64,000 bases of DNA from Kluyvera sp047971185. GTDB taxonomy: Bacteria > Pseudomonadota > Gammaproteobacteria > Enterobacterales > Enterobacteriaceae. Position 1 is the stretch's first letter, and each line of letters starts with the position of its first letter. The stretch lies in assembly GCF_047971185.1 (NCBI RefSeq), contig NZ_JBKDZH010000012.1, positions 46,048 to 110,047 of the forward strand, written 5' to 3'. This document shows, in pieces, positions 55,668-63,787 of this stretch. The notes beneath the pieces are model-generated. The model had not been told where the DNA came from and searched no databases. It worked only from the letters and a program-made list of their open reading frames with translations. A program made the translations under genes and the position numbers.

Positions 55668-56861
55668 ATGAGTACTTTACTGAACCCCTACTTCGGCGAA
55701 TTTGGCGGTATGTATGTTCCGCAGATTCTGATGCCCGCCCTGCGCCAGCTGGAAGAAGCGTTTGTGAACGCGCAGAAGGATCCCGAGTTTCAGGCCGAAT
55801 TCACCGACCTGTTAAAAAACTACGCCGGTCGCCCGACAGCGCTGACCAAATGTCGCAACCTGACGGCGGGGACTAAGACCACGCTGTACCTCAAGCGTGA
55901 AGACCTGCTGCACGGCGGCGCGCACAAAACTAACCAGGTGCTGGGTCAGGCGCTGCTGGCGAAACGGATGGGCAAAACCGAAATCATCGCCGAAACCGGC
56001 GCCGGTCAGCACGGCGTGGCTTCGGCATTGGCGAGCGCCCTGCTCGGCCTGAAATGCCGCATCTACATGGGGGCCAAAGACGTTGAGCGCCAGTCGCCAA
56101 ACGTGTTCCGTATGCGTCTGATGGGCGCGGAGGTGATCCCGGTGCACAGCGGCTCGGCAACGCTGAAAGATGCCTGTAACGAGGCGCTGCGCGACTGGTC
56201 TGGCAGCTATGACACCGCGCACTATATGCTCGGTACCGCTGCGGGCCCTCACCCGTTCCCGACCATCGTGCGTGAGTTCCAGCGCATGATCGGTGAAGAG
56301 ACTAAAGTACAGGTGCGAGAGAAAGAAGGTCGTCTGCCGGACGCGGTGATTGCCTGCGTCGGCGGCGGTTCTAACGCCATCGGTATGTTCGCCGACTTTA
56401 TCGACGAAACCAGCGTCGGCCTGATTGGCGTTGAGCCAGCCGGCCACGGTATCGAAACCGGCGAGCACGGCGCGCCGCTGAAGCATGGCCGCGTGGGCAT
56501 CTACTTCGGTATGAAATCGCCGATGATGCAGACCGACGAAGGGCAGATTGAAGAGTCGTACTCCGTCTCCGCCGGGCTGGACTTCCCGTCCGTAGGGCCA
56601 CAGCACGCCTACCTGAACAGCATCGGCCGCGCCGAGTACGTGTCGATTACCGATAACGAAGCGCTGGACGCGTTCAAAGAACTCAGCCGCCACGAAGGGA
56701 TCATCCCGGCGCTGGAGTCGTCCCACGCCCTGGCTCACGCGCTGAAAATGATGCGCGAGAACCCGGAAAAAGAGCAGCTGCTGGTGGTTAACCTTTCCGG
56801 CCGCGGCGATAAAGACATCTTTACCGTACACGATATTCTGAAAGCGCGAGGGGAAATCTGA
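55668..56861 (+). CDS. trpB: Tryptophan synthase beta chain
   Basis: 397 residues, the E. coli length. The pyridoxal phosphate lysine is Lys87 in HGGAHKTNQ; the phosphate-binding GGGSNAIG and catalytic Glu region AETGAGQHG are intact. It condenses indole with serine. The stop shares one base with the trpA start, as is usual for the alpha-beta pair. Confidence 0.98.
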   Translation: MSTLLNPYFGEFGGMYVPQILMPALRQLEEAFVNAQKDPEFQAEFTDLLKNYAGRPTALTKCRNLTAGTKTTLYLKREDLLHGGAHKTNQVLGQALLAKRMGKTEIIAETGAGQHGVASALASALLGLKCRIYMGAKDVERQSPNVFRMRLMGAEVIPVHSGSATLKDACNEALRDWSGSYDTAHYMLGTAAGPHPFPTIVREFQRMIGEETKVQVREKEGRLPDAVIACVGGGSNAIGMFADFIDETSVGLIGVEPAGHGIETGEHGAPLKHGRVGIYFGMKSPMMQTDEGQIEESYSVSAGLDFPSVGPQHAYLNSIGRAEYVSITDNEALDAFKELSRHEGIIPALESSHALAHALKMMRENPEKEQLLVVNLSGRGDKDIFTVHDILKARGEI

Positions 56862-57670
56862 TGGAACGCTATGACAACCTGTTTGCCCAACTGAAGGCCC
56901 GCAAGGAAGGCGCCTTTGTTCCCTTCGTGACCTTAGGTGACCCGAACCCGGAACAGTCGCTGAAAATTATTGATGCGCTGATTGCAGGCGGCGCCGATGC
57001 GCTGGAACTGGGGATCCCGTTCTCCGACCCGCTGGCCGACGGCCCGACCATCCAGAACGCCACCCTGCGCGCATTTGCCGCAGGCGTGACGCCAACCCAG
57101 TGTTTCGAAATGCTGGCGGCGATCCGTCAGAAGCATCCGACGATCCCAATCGGCCTGCTGATGTACGCGAACCTGGTGTTCAATCGCGGCATTGATGAGT
57201 TTTATGCAGAATGCGCTCGCGTCGGCGTGGATTCGGTACTGGTTGCCGACGTGCCGGTGGAGGAGTCCGCCCCGTTCCGCCAGGCGGCGATGCGCCACAA
57301 CGTCGCGCCAATCTTCATCTGCCCGCCAAACGCCGACGATGAGCTGCTGCGTCAGATTGCCGAGCACGGCCGCGGCTACACCTACCTGCTCTCCCGCGCA
57401 GGCGTAACGGGCACCGAAACCCGTGCCGCTCTGCCGCTGCACCATCTGGTGGAGAAGCTGGCAGAGTACAACGCCGCACCGCCGCTGCAGGGCTTTGGTA
57501 TCTCCGCGCCGGATCAGGTTGCAGCATCGATTGATGCCGGTGCCGCCGGGGCCATTTCCGGCTCAGCTATTGTGAAAATCATCGAACGCAACGTCGATAA
57601 TCCGCAGGCGATGCTGGACGAGCTGAAGAGCTTTGTGCAGAGCATGAAGGCGGCGACCCGAACCGCATAA
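56861..57670 (+). CDS. trpA: Tryptophan synthase alpha chain
   Basis: 269 residues (268 in E. coli). Catalytic Glu49 (ALELGIPFSD) and Asp60 are present. Cleaves indole-glycerol phosphate and channels indole to TrpB. Last trp gene; a GC-rich hairpin follows at 57701 and an independent small RNA locus at about 57.84 kb. Confidence 0.98.
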   Translation: MERYDNLFAQLKARKEGAFVPFVTLGDPNPEQSLKIIDALIAGGADALELGIPFSDPLADGPTIQNATLRAFAAGVTPTQCFEMLAAIRQKHPTIPIGLLMYANLVFNRGIDEFYAECARVGVDSVLVADVPVEESAPFRQAAMRHNVAPIFICPPNADDELLRQIAEHGRGYTYLLSRAGVTGTETRAALPLHHLVEKLAEYNAAPPLQGFGISAPDQVAASIDAGAAGAISGSAIVKIIERNVDNPQAMLDELKSFVQSMKAATRTA

Positions 57671-57700
57671 CCCTTCAATACCGTATTGGCTCGGTGTGCC

Positions 57701-57723
57701 CCCTCTCCCCAATGGGGAGAGGG
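57701..57723 (+). terminator. GC-rich hairpin after trpA
   Basis: CCCTCTCCCC (57701-57710) and GGGGAGAGGG (57714-57723) form a perfect 10-bp stem with a 3-nt loop, 31 bp after the trpA stop. A run of six T's comes about 17 bp later, at 57740-57745. It resembles the CCCTCTCCCC...GGGGAGAGGG element scattered between genes of enterobacteria and may also serve as the trp operon terminator. Confidence 0.6.
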
Positions 57724-57805
57724 AACCGAATAGCGCTTCTTTTTTAATTTGGTCCACTCATCTCCCCTCGACGGCAAAAAAATCGCTTTCACACAAAAGA
57801 TAGGG

Positions 57806-57841
57806 TTGATATCTTAAATGAGAAATATTATCTTTCTCATT
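57806..57841 (+). promoter_or_regulatory. Promoter with Fur-box-like palindrome for the RyhB-like RNA
   Basis: -35 TTGATA (57806-57811), 17-bp spacer, -10 TATCTT (57829-57834). Overlapping it, AATGAGAAA (57817-57825) and TTTCTCATT (57833-57841) are exact inverted copies around TATTATC. The 19 bp at 57820-57838 match the Fur consensus GATAATGATAATCATTATC at 13 positions. Repression by Fur-iron is therefore expected. Confidence 0.8.
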
Positions 57842-57935
57842 ACCGAATAGTTGAGCAAATCACTCAGGTATTCGGTACGACATTGCTCACATTGCTTCCA
57901 GTATTTTTGCCCGCATTCAATGCGGGCTTTTTTTT
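57842..57935 (+). ncRNA. RyhB-family iron-responsive small RNA (probable paralogue)
   Basis: About 94 nt, the size of RyhB (90 nt). Bases 57877-57905 are the same as the central part of E. coli RyhB as I recall it, including CATTGCTCACATTGCTTCCA, the region that pairs with sodB, sdh and other targets and binds Hfq. The 5' part differs from RyhB but folds: CCGAATA (57843-57849) pairs with TATTCGG (57869-57875), with an inner TGAG/CTCA. The 3' end is a Rho-independent terminator, GCCCGCA/TGCGGGC at 57909-57927 and T8 at 57928-57935. E. coli ryhB sits by yhhY and the Salmonella second copy by yeaQ; this place, after trpA, is different. Start is predicted from the promoter and may be off by a few bases. 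Confidence 0.88.
57909..57935 (+). terminator. Terminator of the RyhB-like RNA
   Basis: GCCCGCA, loop TTCAA, TGCGGGC, then eight T's. The long U-tail is the type required for Hfq binding. Confidence 0.95.
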
Positions 57936-58050
57936 GCTTACCGCTCCGCCCCGGATGCACTACCAGAATTAACAGCCTGCGCACAAAGCCCTCGCCCAAC
58001 AAAATGGGAAGCCGTAGTATAAGAAATCATCGCCTTGCCGGAGCCTTACC

Positions 58051-58683
58051 ATGCCAGATTCCCACAACATACTCGCCTTCGCGCTCGTCTCACTCGGTAT
58101 GGCGCTCACGCCTGGGCCTAATATGATCTACCTGATTTCCCGCTCCATCTCGCAGGGCCGCGCGGCGGGGCTGGTCTCTCTCGGCGGCGTAGCTTTAGGC
58201 TTCATCTTCTATATGGTCAGCGCCGCCTTCGGCTTAACCGCGCTGATGATGGCCGTCCCCTACGCCTATGATGCGCTGCGTATCGCAGGCGTTCTGTATC
58301 TATTGTGGATGGCCTGGCAGTCCGTGCGCCCTGGGGGCCGTTCGCCGTTTCAGCTCAAAGCGCTACCCAGACACAGCGCACGTAAGCTGTTTCTGATGGG
58401 GTTACTGACGAATTTGCTTAACCCGAAAATTGCTATTGTCTACCTGTCGCTGCTGCCGCAGTTTATCAACCCCGCGCACGGCAGCGTGCTAGCGCAGTCG
58501 CTGCTGCTCGGTATGACGCAGATTGTGATAAGCGTTTCTATTAACGCGCTGGTGGCGATTTCAGCCGGTACCATCGCCCTGTTTCTGGTGCGTCGTCCGT
58601 CGTTTGGCGTGATCCAACGCTGGCTAATGGGCGGCGTGCTGACCGGCCTGGCGGTGAAGATTGCGACCGAATCCCGCCGTTAA
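58051..58683 (+). CDS. LysE/RhtB-family amino acid exporter
   Basis: 210 residues with six expected membrane helices. The N-terminal family motif ALVSLGMALTPGPNMIYLISRS and the central LLTNLLNPKIAIVYLSLLPQF are characteristic. CGGAG precedes the ATG. These proteins export amino acids such as lysine, homoserine, threonine or leucine; the substrate cannot be predicted. It stands alone, converging with the glycerate kinase gene. Confidence 0.9.
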   Translation: MPDSHNILAFALVSLGMALTPGPNMIYLISRSISQGRAAGLVSLGGVALGFIFYMVSAAFGLTALMMAVPYAYDALRIAGVLYLLWMAWQSVRPGGRSPFQLKALPRHSARKLFLMGLLTNLLNPKIAIVYLSLLPQFINPAHGSVLAQSLLLGMTQIVISVSINALVAISAGTIALFLVRRPSFGVIQRWLMGGVLTGLAVKIATESRR

Positions 58684-58718
58684 ATCATTCTGCCTGGCCG
58701 AGCGATGCGACGCCGGGA

Positions 58719-58751
58719 ATATCGCTCTCCCTGCCTGCAGGAGAGCGATAT
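58719..58751. terminator. Perfect inverted repeat between convergent genes
   Basis: ATATCGCTCTCC (58719-58730) and GGAGAGCGATAT (58740-58751) with a 9-nt spacer, 36 bp after the exporter stop and 7 bp after the end of the kinase gene on the minus strand. Probable shared terminator, without a strong T-run. Confidence 0.6.
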
Positions 58752-58758
58752 GGCTGCG

Positions 58759-60018
58759 TCAGATAATCATTATTGCCCGGATATCGTTGACGTTTGTTAA
58801 CGTTGGGCCGGTTATGACCAGGTCATCGATCGCGTGAAAATAGCGATAACTGTCGTGTCCATCAAGATAACTCGCCACATCCAGGCCTGCCATTTTGCCG
58901 CGTGTTAACGTGTCCGGAAAGACCAGCGCACCGGCGGCATCTTCCGTTCCGTCGATGCCATCGCTATCCCCGGCGATTGCCCATATGCCGCTTTCACCCT
59001 GCAATGCACAAGCCAGACTGAGCGAAAATTCAGTATTACGCCCCCCTTTTCCGTGCTGACCCTTGTTTACCGTCACGGTGGTTTCGCCCCCCGACAGCAG
59101 TACCGCCGGGCCGGAAACCGGATGACCATACTGCTTCACGGATTTAGCAATCCCGGCCATAGCGATAGCCACTTCACGGCTTTCGCCTTCAATCGCATCG
59201 CCCAGAATAAGCGGCATCAGTCCGTGTCTGCGCACAGCCAACGCGGCAGCCTGCAAAGCCAGATGCGGCGTGGCAATGAGTTTGACTTCACTCTTCGCTG
59301 CGCTTTCAGCCGGGCCTGCCGGCTGGCTTAGCAGGTTATGAACAGGTTCCGGGGCCTGAATACCGTAACGCTGGAGAACCCGAAGCGCATCCAGCGGCGT
59401 GCTATCATCGGCGACCGTCGGGCCTGATGCCACATCTGCCGGGTTATCCCCCGGCACATCGCTGATAATCAGTGACACAATACGAGCCGGTTGCGCCATT
59501 CGTGCCAGCTTGCCGCCTTTCACCGCGGAGAGATGACGACGTACCAGATTCATCTCTTTGATGCTGGCACCGCTGTGCAGTAGCGCGCGGGTAATGACCT
59601 GCTTATCTTTCAGCGTTAATCCGGGTGCGGGCAGCGCCATCAGCGCCGACCCGCCACCTGAAATCAGCGCCAGCACCAGGTCATCAGAGGTCAATCCGCG
59701 CAGCGCTTCCACAATCAGCATGGCGGCAACTTCGCTCATTGAATCGGATACCGGATGCGCAGCCTCGATAATCCGGATGCGGCCAGCTGGCACTGCGTAA
59801 CCGTAACGCGTGACCACCACGCCAGAAACATCCACATCCGGCCAGGCTGCATCCACAGCCGCAGCCATCGCCGCCGAGGCCTTACCGGCGCCGATCACCA
59901 CGCAGCGGCCACGCGGTTTTTCCGGCAGGTTTGACAGGATTGCTGGTCCAGCCCGGGCGCTGTCGATAGCATGCTGGAAGATATCCTGCAGGATCGCTGC
60001 AGCCTGTTCATTTTTCAT
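58759..60018 (-). CDS. Glycerate 2-kinase, MOFRL type (TtuD-like)
   Basis: 419 residues, the usual length of the GckA/TtuD family. N-terminal DUF4147 domain with VVIGAGKASAAMA and ISGGGSALMALP; C-terminal MOFRL domain with LLSGGETTVTV and GGRNTEFSLSLA, then the GDSDGIDGTEDAAGA motif. It phosphorylates D-glycerate to 2-phosphoglycerate; old annotations call it hydroxypyruvate reductase. Third gene of MFS-dehydrogenase-kinase, 2 bp after the dehydrogenase. Confidence 0.9.
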   Translation of the reverse strand: MKNEQAAAILQDIFQHAIDSARAGPAILSNLPEKPRGRCVVIGAGKASAAMAAAVDAAWPDVDVSGVVVTRYGYAVPAGRIRIIEAAHPVSDSMSEVAAMLIVEALRGLTSDDLVLALISGGGSALMALPAPGLTLKDKQVITRALLHSGASIKEMNLVRRHLSAVKGGKLARMAQPARIVSLIISDVPGDNPADVASGPTVADDSTPLDALRVLQRYGIQAPEPVHNLLSQPAGPAESAAKSEVKLIATPHLALQAAALAVRRHGLMPLILGDAIEGESREVAIAMAGIAKSVKQYGHPVSGPAVLLSGGETTVTVNKGQHGKGGRNTEFSLSLACALQGESGIWAIAGDSDGIDGTEDAAGALVFPDTLTRGKMAGLDVASYLDGHDSYRYFHAIDDLVITGPTLTNVNDIRAIMII

Positions 60019-60020
60019 GG

Positions 60021-61109
60021 TTATACGGTCTCGGCGATAGTTGCTCTGGCTTCGATAAATTCCACTACCGCGCGGGTGACGTCCGCCGTACTGGCGGTTC
60101 CACCCACATCTGGCGTCAGAATGCCTTTCTCACAAACATATTCGATACTTTCCATAATCAGCGCCGCAGCGTGACGTTCACCCAGATGTTCCAGCATCTG
60201 TACCGCCGTCCAGAAGGTTGCTATCGGGTTAGCAATACCTTTACCGGTAATATCAAAAGCGGAACCATGGATAGGTTCGAACATGGAAGGGAAGCGTCGT
60301 TCCGGATCGATATTGGCGGTCGGCGCTACGCCGAGACTGCCCGCCAGCGCGCCGGCGAGATCGGAGAGAATATCGGCGTGCAGATTGGTGGCCACGATGG
60401 TATCCAGCGTCTGTGGATGCAGCGTCATGCGGTGCGTCATGGCATCGACCAGCATCTTGTCCCACTGTACGTCCGGGAATTCCTGCGCCACTTCGGCGGC
60501 AATCTCATCCCACATCACCATTCCATGGCGCTGGGCGTTGGATTTGGTCACCACGGTCAGCAGCTTGCGTGGACGAGACTGCGCCAGTCTGAAGGCATAG
60601 CGCATAATGCGCGTCACGCCGACGCGGGTGAAGATCGCCACCTCGGTGCCCACCTCTTCCGGTAAGCCCCGATGCGCGCGGCCGCCGTTGCCAGAGTATT
60701 CCCCCTCGGAGTTTTCACGCACAATGACCCAGTCAAGATCGCCCGGCCCGCGGTTGCGCAGCGGTGAGGTGACACCCGGCAGGATTTTAGTGGGACGCAC
60801 GTTGGCGTACTGGTCAAAGCCCTGGCAAATGGGCAGGCGCAGGCCCCAGAGAGTGATGTGGTCAGGCACATCCGGCGCGCCCACTGCGCCAAAGTAAATA
60901 GCATCAAACTTTTTCAGCGTATTCAGCCCCTCTTCCGGCATCATCACACCGTGTTTTTTGTAATAGTCCGACCCCCAGTCAAAGGGCTGTACCTCAAAAT
61001 TGAGCTGCGGGTCGTGGCGCGTCAGCGCATACAGCACTTCAACGCCTGCGGAAATGACTTCTGGACCGATACCGTCGGCAGGTATGGCGGCAATTTTGTA
61101 GTTACGCAT
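60021..61109 (-). CDS. Tartrate dehydrogenase/decarboxylase (TtuC; DmlA-like)
   Basis: 362 residues of the isocitrate/isopropylmalate dehydrogenase family. The tartrate/D-malate group pattern AAIPADGIGPEVISAGVEVL starts the protein, with GLRLPICQGFDQYANVRP, RENSEGEYSG and the NLHADILSDLAGALAGSLG metal region. These NAD enzymes oxidise D-malate or tartrate and decarboxylate meso-tartrate to D-glycerate, the substrate of the next gene's kinase. GGAG precedes the ATG. The preferred substrate is not decided by sequence. Confidence 0.9.
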   Translation of the reverse strand: MRNYKIAAIPADGIGPEVISAGVEVLYALTRHDPQLNFEVQPFDWGSDYYKKHGVMMPEEGLNTLKKFDAIYFGAVGAPDVPDHITLWGLRLPICQGFDQYANVRPTKILPGVTSPLRNRGPGDLDWVIVRENSEGEYSGNGGRAHRGLPEEVGTEVAIFTRVGVTRIMRYAFRLAQSRPRKLLTVVTKSNAQRHGMVMWDEIAAEVAQEFPDVQWDKMLVDAMTHRMTLHPQTLDTIVATNLHADILSDLAGALAGSLGVAPTANIDPERRFPSMFEPIHGSAFDITGKGIANPIATFWTAVQMLEHLGERHAAALIMESIEYVCEKGILTPDVGGTASTADVTRAVVEFIEARATIAETV

Positions 61110-61123
61110 TGTTATTTCTCCAG

Positions 61124-62434
61124 TTAATGGGTATGAGGATGAGGGAGTTCTGCCGTTTGCGGCTTGTCTGCCCTGGCAGAAAGAATCAGGACAATGAGGG
61201 CCGAGACAGCCAGCAGCCCGGCGACGAAGTACAGGCCCCAGGTGTAGCTACCTGTTTGCTGGCGGATCACGCCAATCATCATCGGGCCAACAAAGCCACC
61301 GAGGTTGCCAATGGAGTTAATCGTGGCAATACCCGCTGCCGCTGCCGGGCCGCTCAGGAACACGGTAGGCATACTCCAGAGAGGCGGTTTCGATGCGCTG
61401 ATGCCTACGTTGACCAGCATCAGGGCGACGATCACGGTAAACAGTGTGCTGACGTTACCGGCGTAAATCAGACCGGCTGCCGCCAGCAGACAGGCGCTAA
61501 TCACATGCCAGCTGCGCTCTCTGGTGCGGTCGGAATGCCGGGCCCACACGATCATGGCGATGACGCCGATGACCGCCGGGAAAGCGTTGAGGAAACCAAT
61601 CTCCAGCGAGGTAGCACCAAAGCTGCGGATGATTTGTGGGGACCAGATGCCGAGTGTGTACAATCCGGCAGACGTACCAAAATAAACCAGCGCGAGAGCC
61701 AGTACCCGCTTATCCGCAAGCCCTTTCCATGCGCTGCTGTGGCCTTGTTTTGCAGCGCGAGCCTGTTCCTCGACCTGCATGGTGTTTTCCAGCCACGCAC
61801 GCTCTTCGTCAGTCAGCCATTTGGCTTTGGCCGGGCGATCGGTGAGGAAGAACAGAACCACAACCCCAAGAGTCAGTGCAGGCACGGCTTCCAGCACAAA
61901 CATCCACTGCCATCCCGCATAGCCGAGGAAACCATGCATCTCAAGCAGAGCGGCTGAAATAGGCGATCCCAACGCGGTCGAAAGCGGTGCTGCGGCCATA
62001 AATATGGCAGTGACCTGCGCACGTTTTGCGGCCGGAAACCAGTAGCTGAGATAGAGAATGATGCCAGGAAAGAAACCGGCTTCTGCTACACCGAGTAAAA
62101 AACGCAGGATGTAGAAGCTTGTTGTACCCTGAACAAAAGCCATGCATCCAGAGACCAGGCCCCAGGTAATCATCACGCGGGCTATCCAGATACGGGCACC
62201 GACTTTATGCAGAATTAGGTTTGACGGGACTTCAAACAAAAAGTAACCGATGAAGAAAATGCCGGCGCCCAGCCCGAAAACGGTGGGCGAAAAACCCAAA
62301 TCCTCATTCATGGTCAGGGCGGCAAAACCAATGTTCACTCTATCGAGAAAAGCGATGAAATACAGCAGCATAATAAAAGGAATAATGCGCAGGGTAACCT
62401 TTCGCATAACCTTTTTTTCGAGGTCATTATTCAT
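61124..62434 (-). CDS. MFS anion symporter (TtuB-like tartrate transporter)
   Basis: 436 residues from the ATG at 62434, which has GGAG 9 bp upstream; the ATG at 62449 (5 codons longer) has no ribosome site. Anion:cation symporter family: RIIPFIMLLYFIAFLDRVNIGFA, FFIGYFLFEVPSNLILHKVGARIWIAR and WFPAAKRAQ are the typical segments. First gene of the operon; should import tartrate or a related dicarboxylate. Divergent from the LysR regulator. Confidence 0.88.
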   Translation of the reverse strand: MNNDLEKKVMRKVTLRIIPFIMLLYFIAFLDRVNIGFAALTMNEDLGFSPTVFGLGAGIFFIGYFLFEVPSNLILHKVGARIWIARVMITWGLVSGCMAFVQGTTSFYILRFLLGVAEAGFFPGIILYLSYWFPAAKRAQVTAIFMAAAPLSTALGSPISAALLEMHGFLGYAGWQWMFVLEAVPALTLGVVVLFFLTDRPAKAKWLTDEERAWLENTMQVEEQARAAKQGHSSAWKGLADKRVLALALVYFGTSAGLYTLGIWSPQIIRSFGATSLEIGFLNAFPAVIGVIAMIVWARHSDRTRERSWHVISACLLAAAGLIYAGNVSTLFTVIVALMLVNVGISASKPPLWSMPTVFLSGPAAAAGIATINSIGNLGGFVGPMMIGVIRQQTGSYTWGLYFVAGLLAVSALIVLILSARADKPQTAELPHPHTH

Positions 62435-62523
62435 TTCGGGATGCTCCATTGTCGTGTAGGGTTGTTATCGTTTTGTAATAAACCCAGTATGGAGAGATGT
62501 GCGGTTTTATCATCAGCACAACT

Positions 62524-62544
62524 TTATACAAATAATTTATATAA
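62524..62544. promoter_or_regulatory. Candidate LysR-type operator
   Basis: TTATA (62524-62528) and TATAA (62540-62544) spaced by 11 bp, the T-N11-A type arrangement, 19 bp before the regulator start in the divergent gap. A/T-rich sequence makes chance matches likely. Confidence 0.3.
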
Positions 62545-62562
62545 TCTGTTTCTGGTGAAAAA

Positions 62563-63471
62563 ATGGATATAAATCAGCTACGTTGCTTTGTGGTATTAGG
62601 TGATGAACTTCACTTTGGCCGGGCGGCGCGTAAACTCGAAATGATGCCTGCATCACTCAGCCGTTTCATCAAGCTACTGGAGGAAGATCTGGGGATAAGG
62701 TTGCTGAATCGATCGACCCGGAACGTGTCACTGACACCAGAGGGTGCAGATTTTTTAAATGAGGCTAAGATCGTCATTGCCAGCTTCGATGCGTTGCGGC
62801 TGCATTTTCGAAAAAAGACACCCTTGCATAAAAGGACACTGCGGATTGGTTCGATTGACAGCGCAGCCAGAGGATTATTGCCTGAATTACTTAATCTTTT
62901 TATCCAGCAGTTTCCTGATGCGGATATCCATATTACGGAAGATAAATCTCACAATCTTATCCCGCGTCTCATTTCAGGATGGCTGGACGTGGTCTTTGTA
63001 CGTCCGCCTGAACATGCTGACGCTACGCTGACCACGCGTTTTATCGCTAATGAAAACTGCATGCTCGCGGTTCCCGCTGACCACAGGCTGGTCAGTTATC
63101 GCGAAGTCAGTATCGATGATTTTCGTGATGAACCCGTTATCGTGCCGGAAAGACGTACCCGTCGTCACAGCCATGATCTGACAATGAATATTTTCAAAGA
63201 AGGAGGCAGCGTGCCCGTCATTGCGCAGTATGCCGAAGAGAAGCAGACCATCCTGAGTTTAGTCGCCGCCGGGCTGGGCATTGCCCTTGTGCCTGCCTCC
63301 TATAAAAATATGAATGCTGACGGCGTCAAGTACCTTCCTCTTTCGCCACAGCAACACGTTGAAGGGCTTCCACTGAGCGCGATGTGGCATCAAGGAAACA
63401 CGAATATTTATGTGAGATCGCTGCTGGATATGCTTTCCAGCAATATCGAAGAACTGACCCGTAACTTGTGA
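62563..63471 (+). CDS. LysR-family regulator of the tartrate-type operon
   Basis: 302 residues. N-terminal winged helix (MDINQLRCFVVLGDELHFGRAARKLEMMPASLSRFIKLLEEDLG) and a C-terminal periplasmic-binding-type sensor. It is divergent from the MFS-dehydrogenase-kinase operon with a 128-bp gap, the common layout of a LysR activator and its target (as TtuA or DmlR). The inducer is probably tartrate or malate. Downstream the base composition drops sharply in G+C. Confidence 0.9.
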   Translation: MDINQLRCFVVLGDELHFGRAARKLEMMPASLSRFIKLLEEDLGIRLLNRSTRNVSLTPEGADFLNEAKIVIASFDALRLHFRKKTPLHKRTLRIGSIDSAARGLLPELLNLFIQQFPDADIHITEDKSHNLIPRLISGWLDVVFVRPPEHADATLTTRFIANENCMLAVPADHRLVSYREVSIDDFRDEPVIVPERRTRRHSHDLTMNIFKEGGSVPVIAQYAEEKQTILSLVAAGLGIALVPASYKNMNADGVKYLPLSPQQHVEGLPLSAMWHQGNTNIYVRSLLDMLSSNIEELTRNL

Positions 63472-63616
63472 TGTATGTTTCTGGCACGAAATGGACGGTC
63501 GCAGCGTCTGTAGGCCCGCTTTGAGCGAGGAGCGGACCTCAGTGCTGGTTAGATTAACTAGTCTAATTGTGACTACCTAATTTGAAACGATATAAAAATG
63601 GTATGATACATGATCA

Positions 63617-63787
63617 CTAATCTTTATCTGGAATATCTCTCGCATCGTAATAATCAATCCCAAGTCCAAAGCTTAAATCAAGCCCCTCAGGACCTCCGTG
63701 GATATCGCCAACCCCAAATGTATTTGGAGCATTATTATTTCTGAATTTTTCAAGATCATTTTTTATTTGGAGGCGATTTGTCGTCAT
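63617..63787 (-). pseudogene. Detached C-terminal part of the frameshifted edge gene
   Basis: A 56-residue frame (ATG at 63787, stop TAG at 63617) ending in the acidic YYDARDIPDKD, with GVGDIHGGPEGLDLSF in the middle. It overlaps the previous frame by 32 bp and lies in the frame reached if one A of the A6 run near 63759-63764 is removed. No ribosome site fits its ATG well. It is read here as the displaced C-terminus of the same gene, not a separate one. Confidence 0.45.

Noticed and set aside
57851..58126. 91-codon frame after trpA on the plus strand
   Set aside because: It lies over the small RNA, its terminator and the LysE start; its lack of family features and the strong terminator inside exclude a gene.
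63480..63560. Imperfect stem GGCCCGCT...AGCGGACC after the LysR gene as an attachment site or terminator
   Set aside because: Mismatched, no T-run, no second copy in the window and no integrase nearby.
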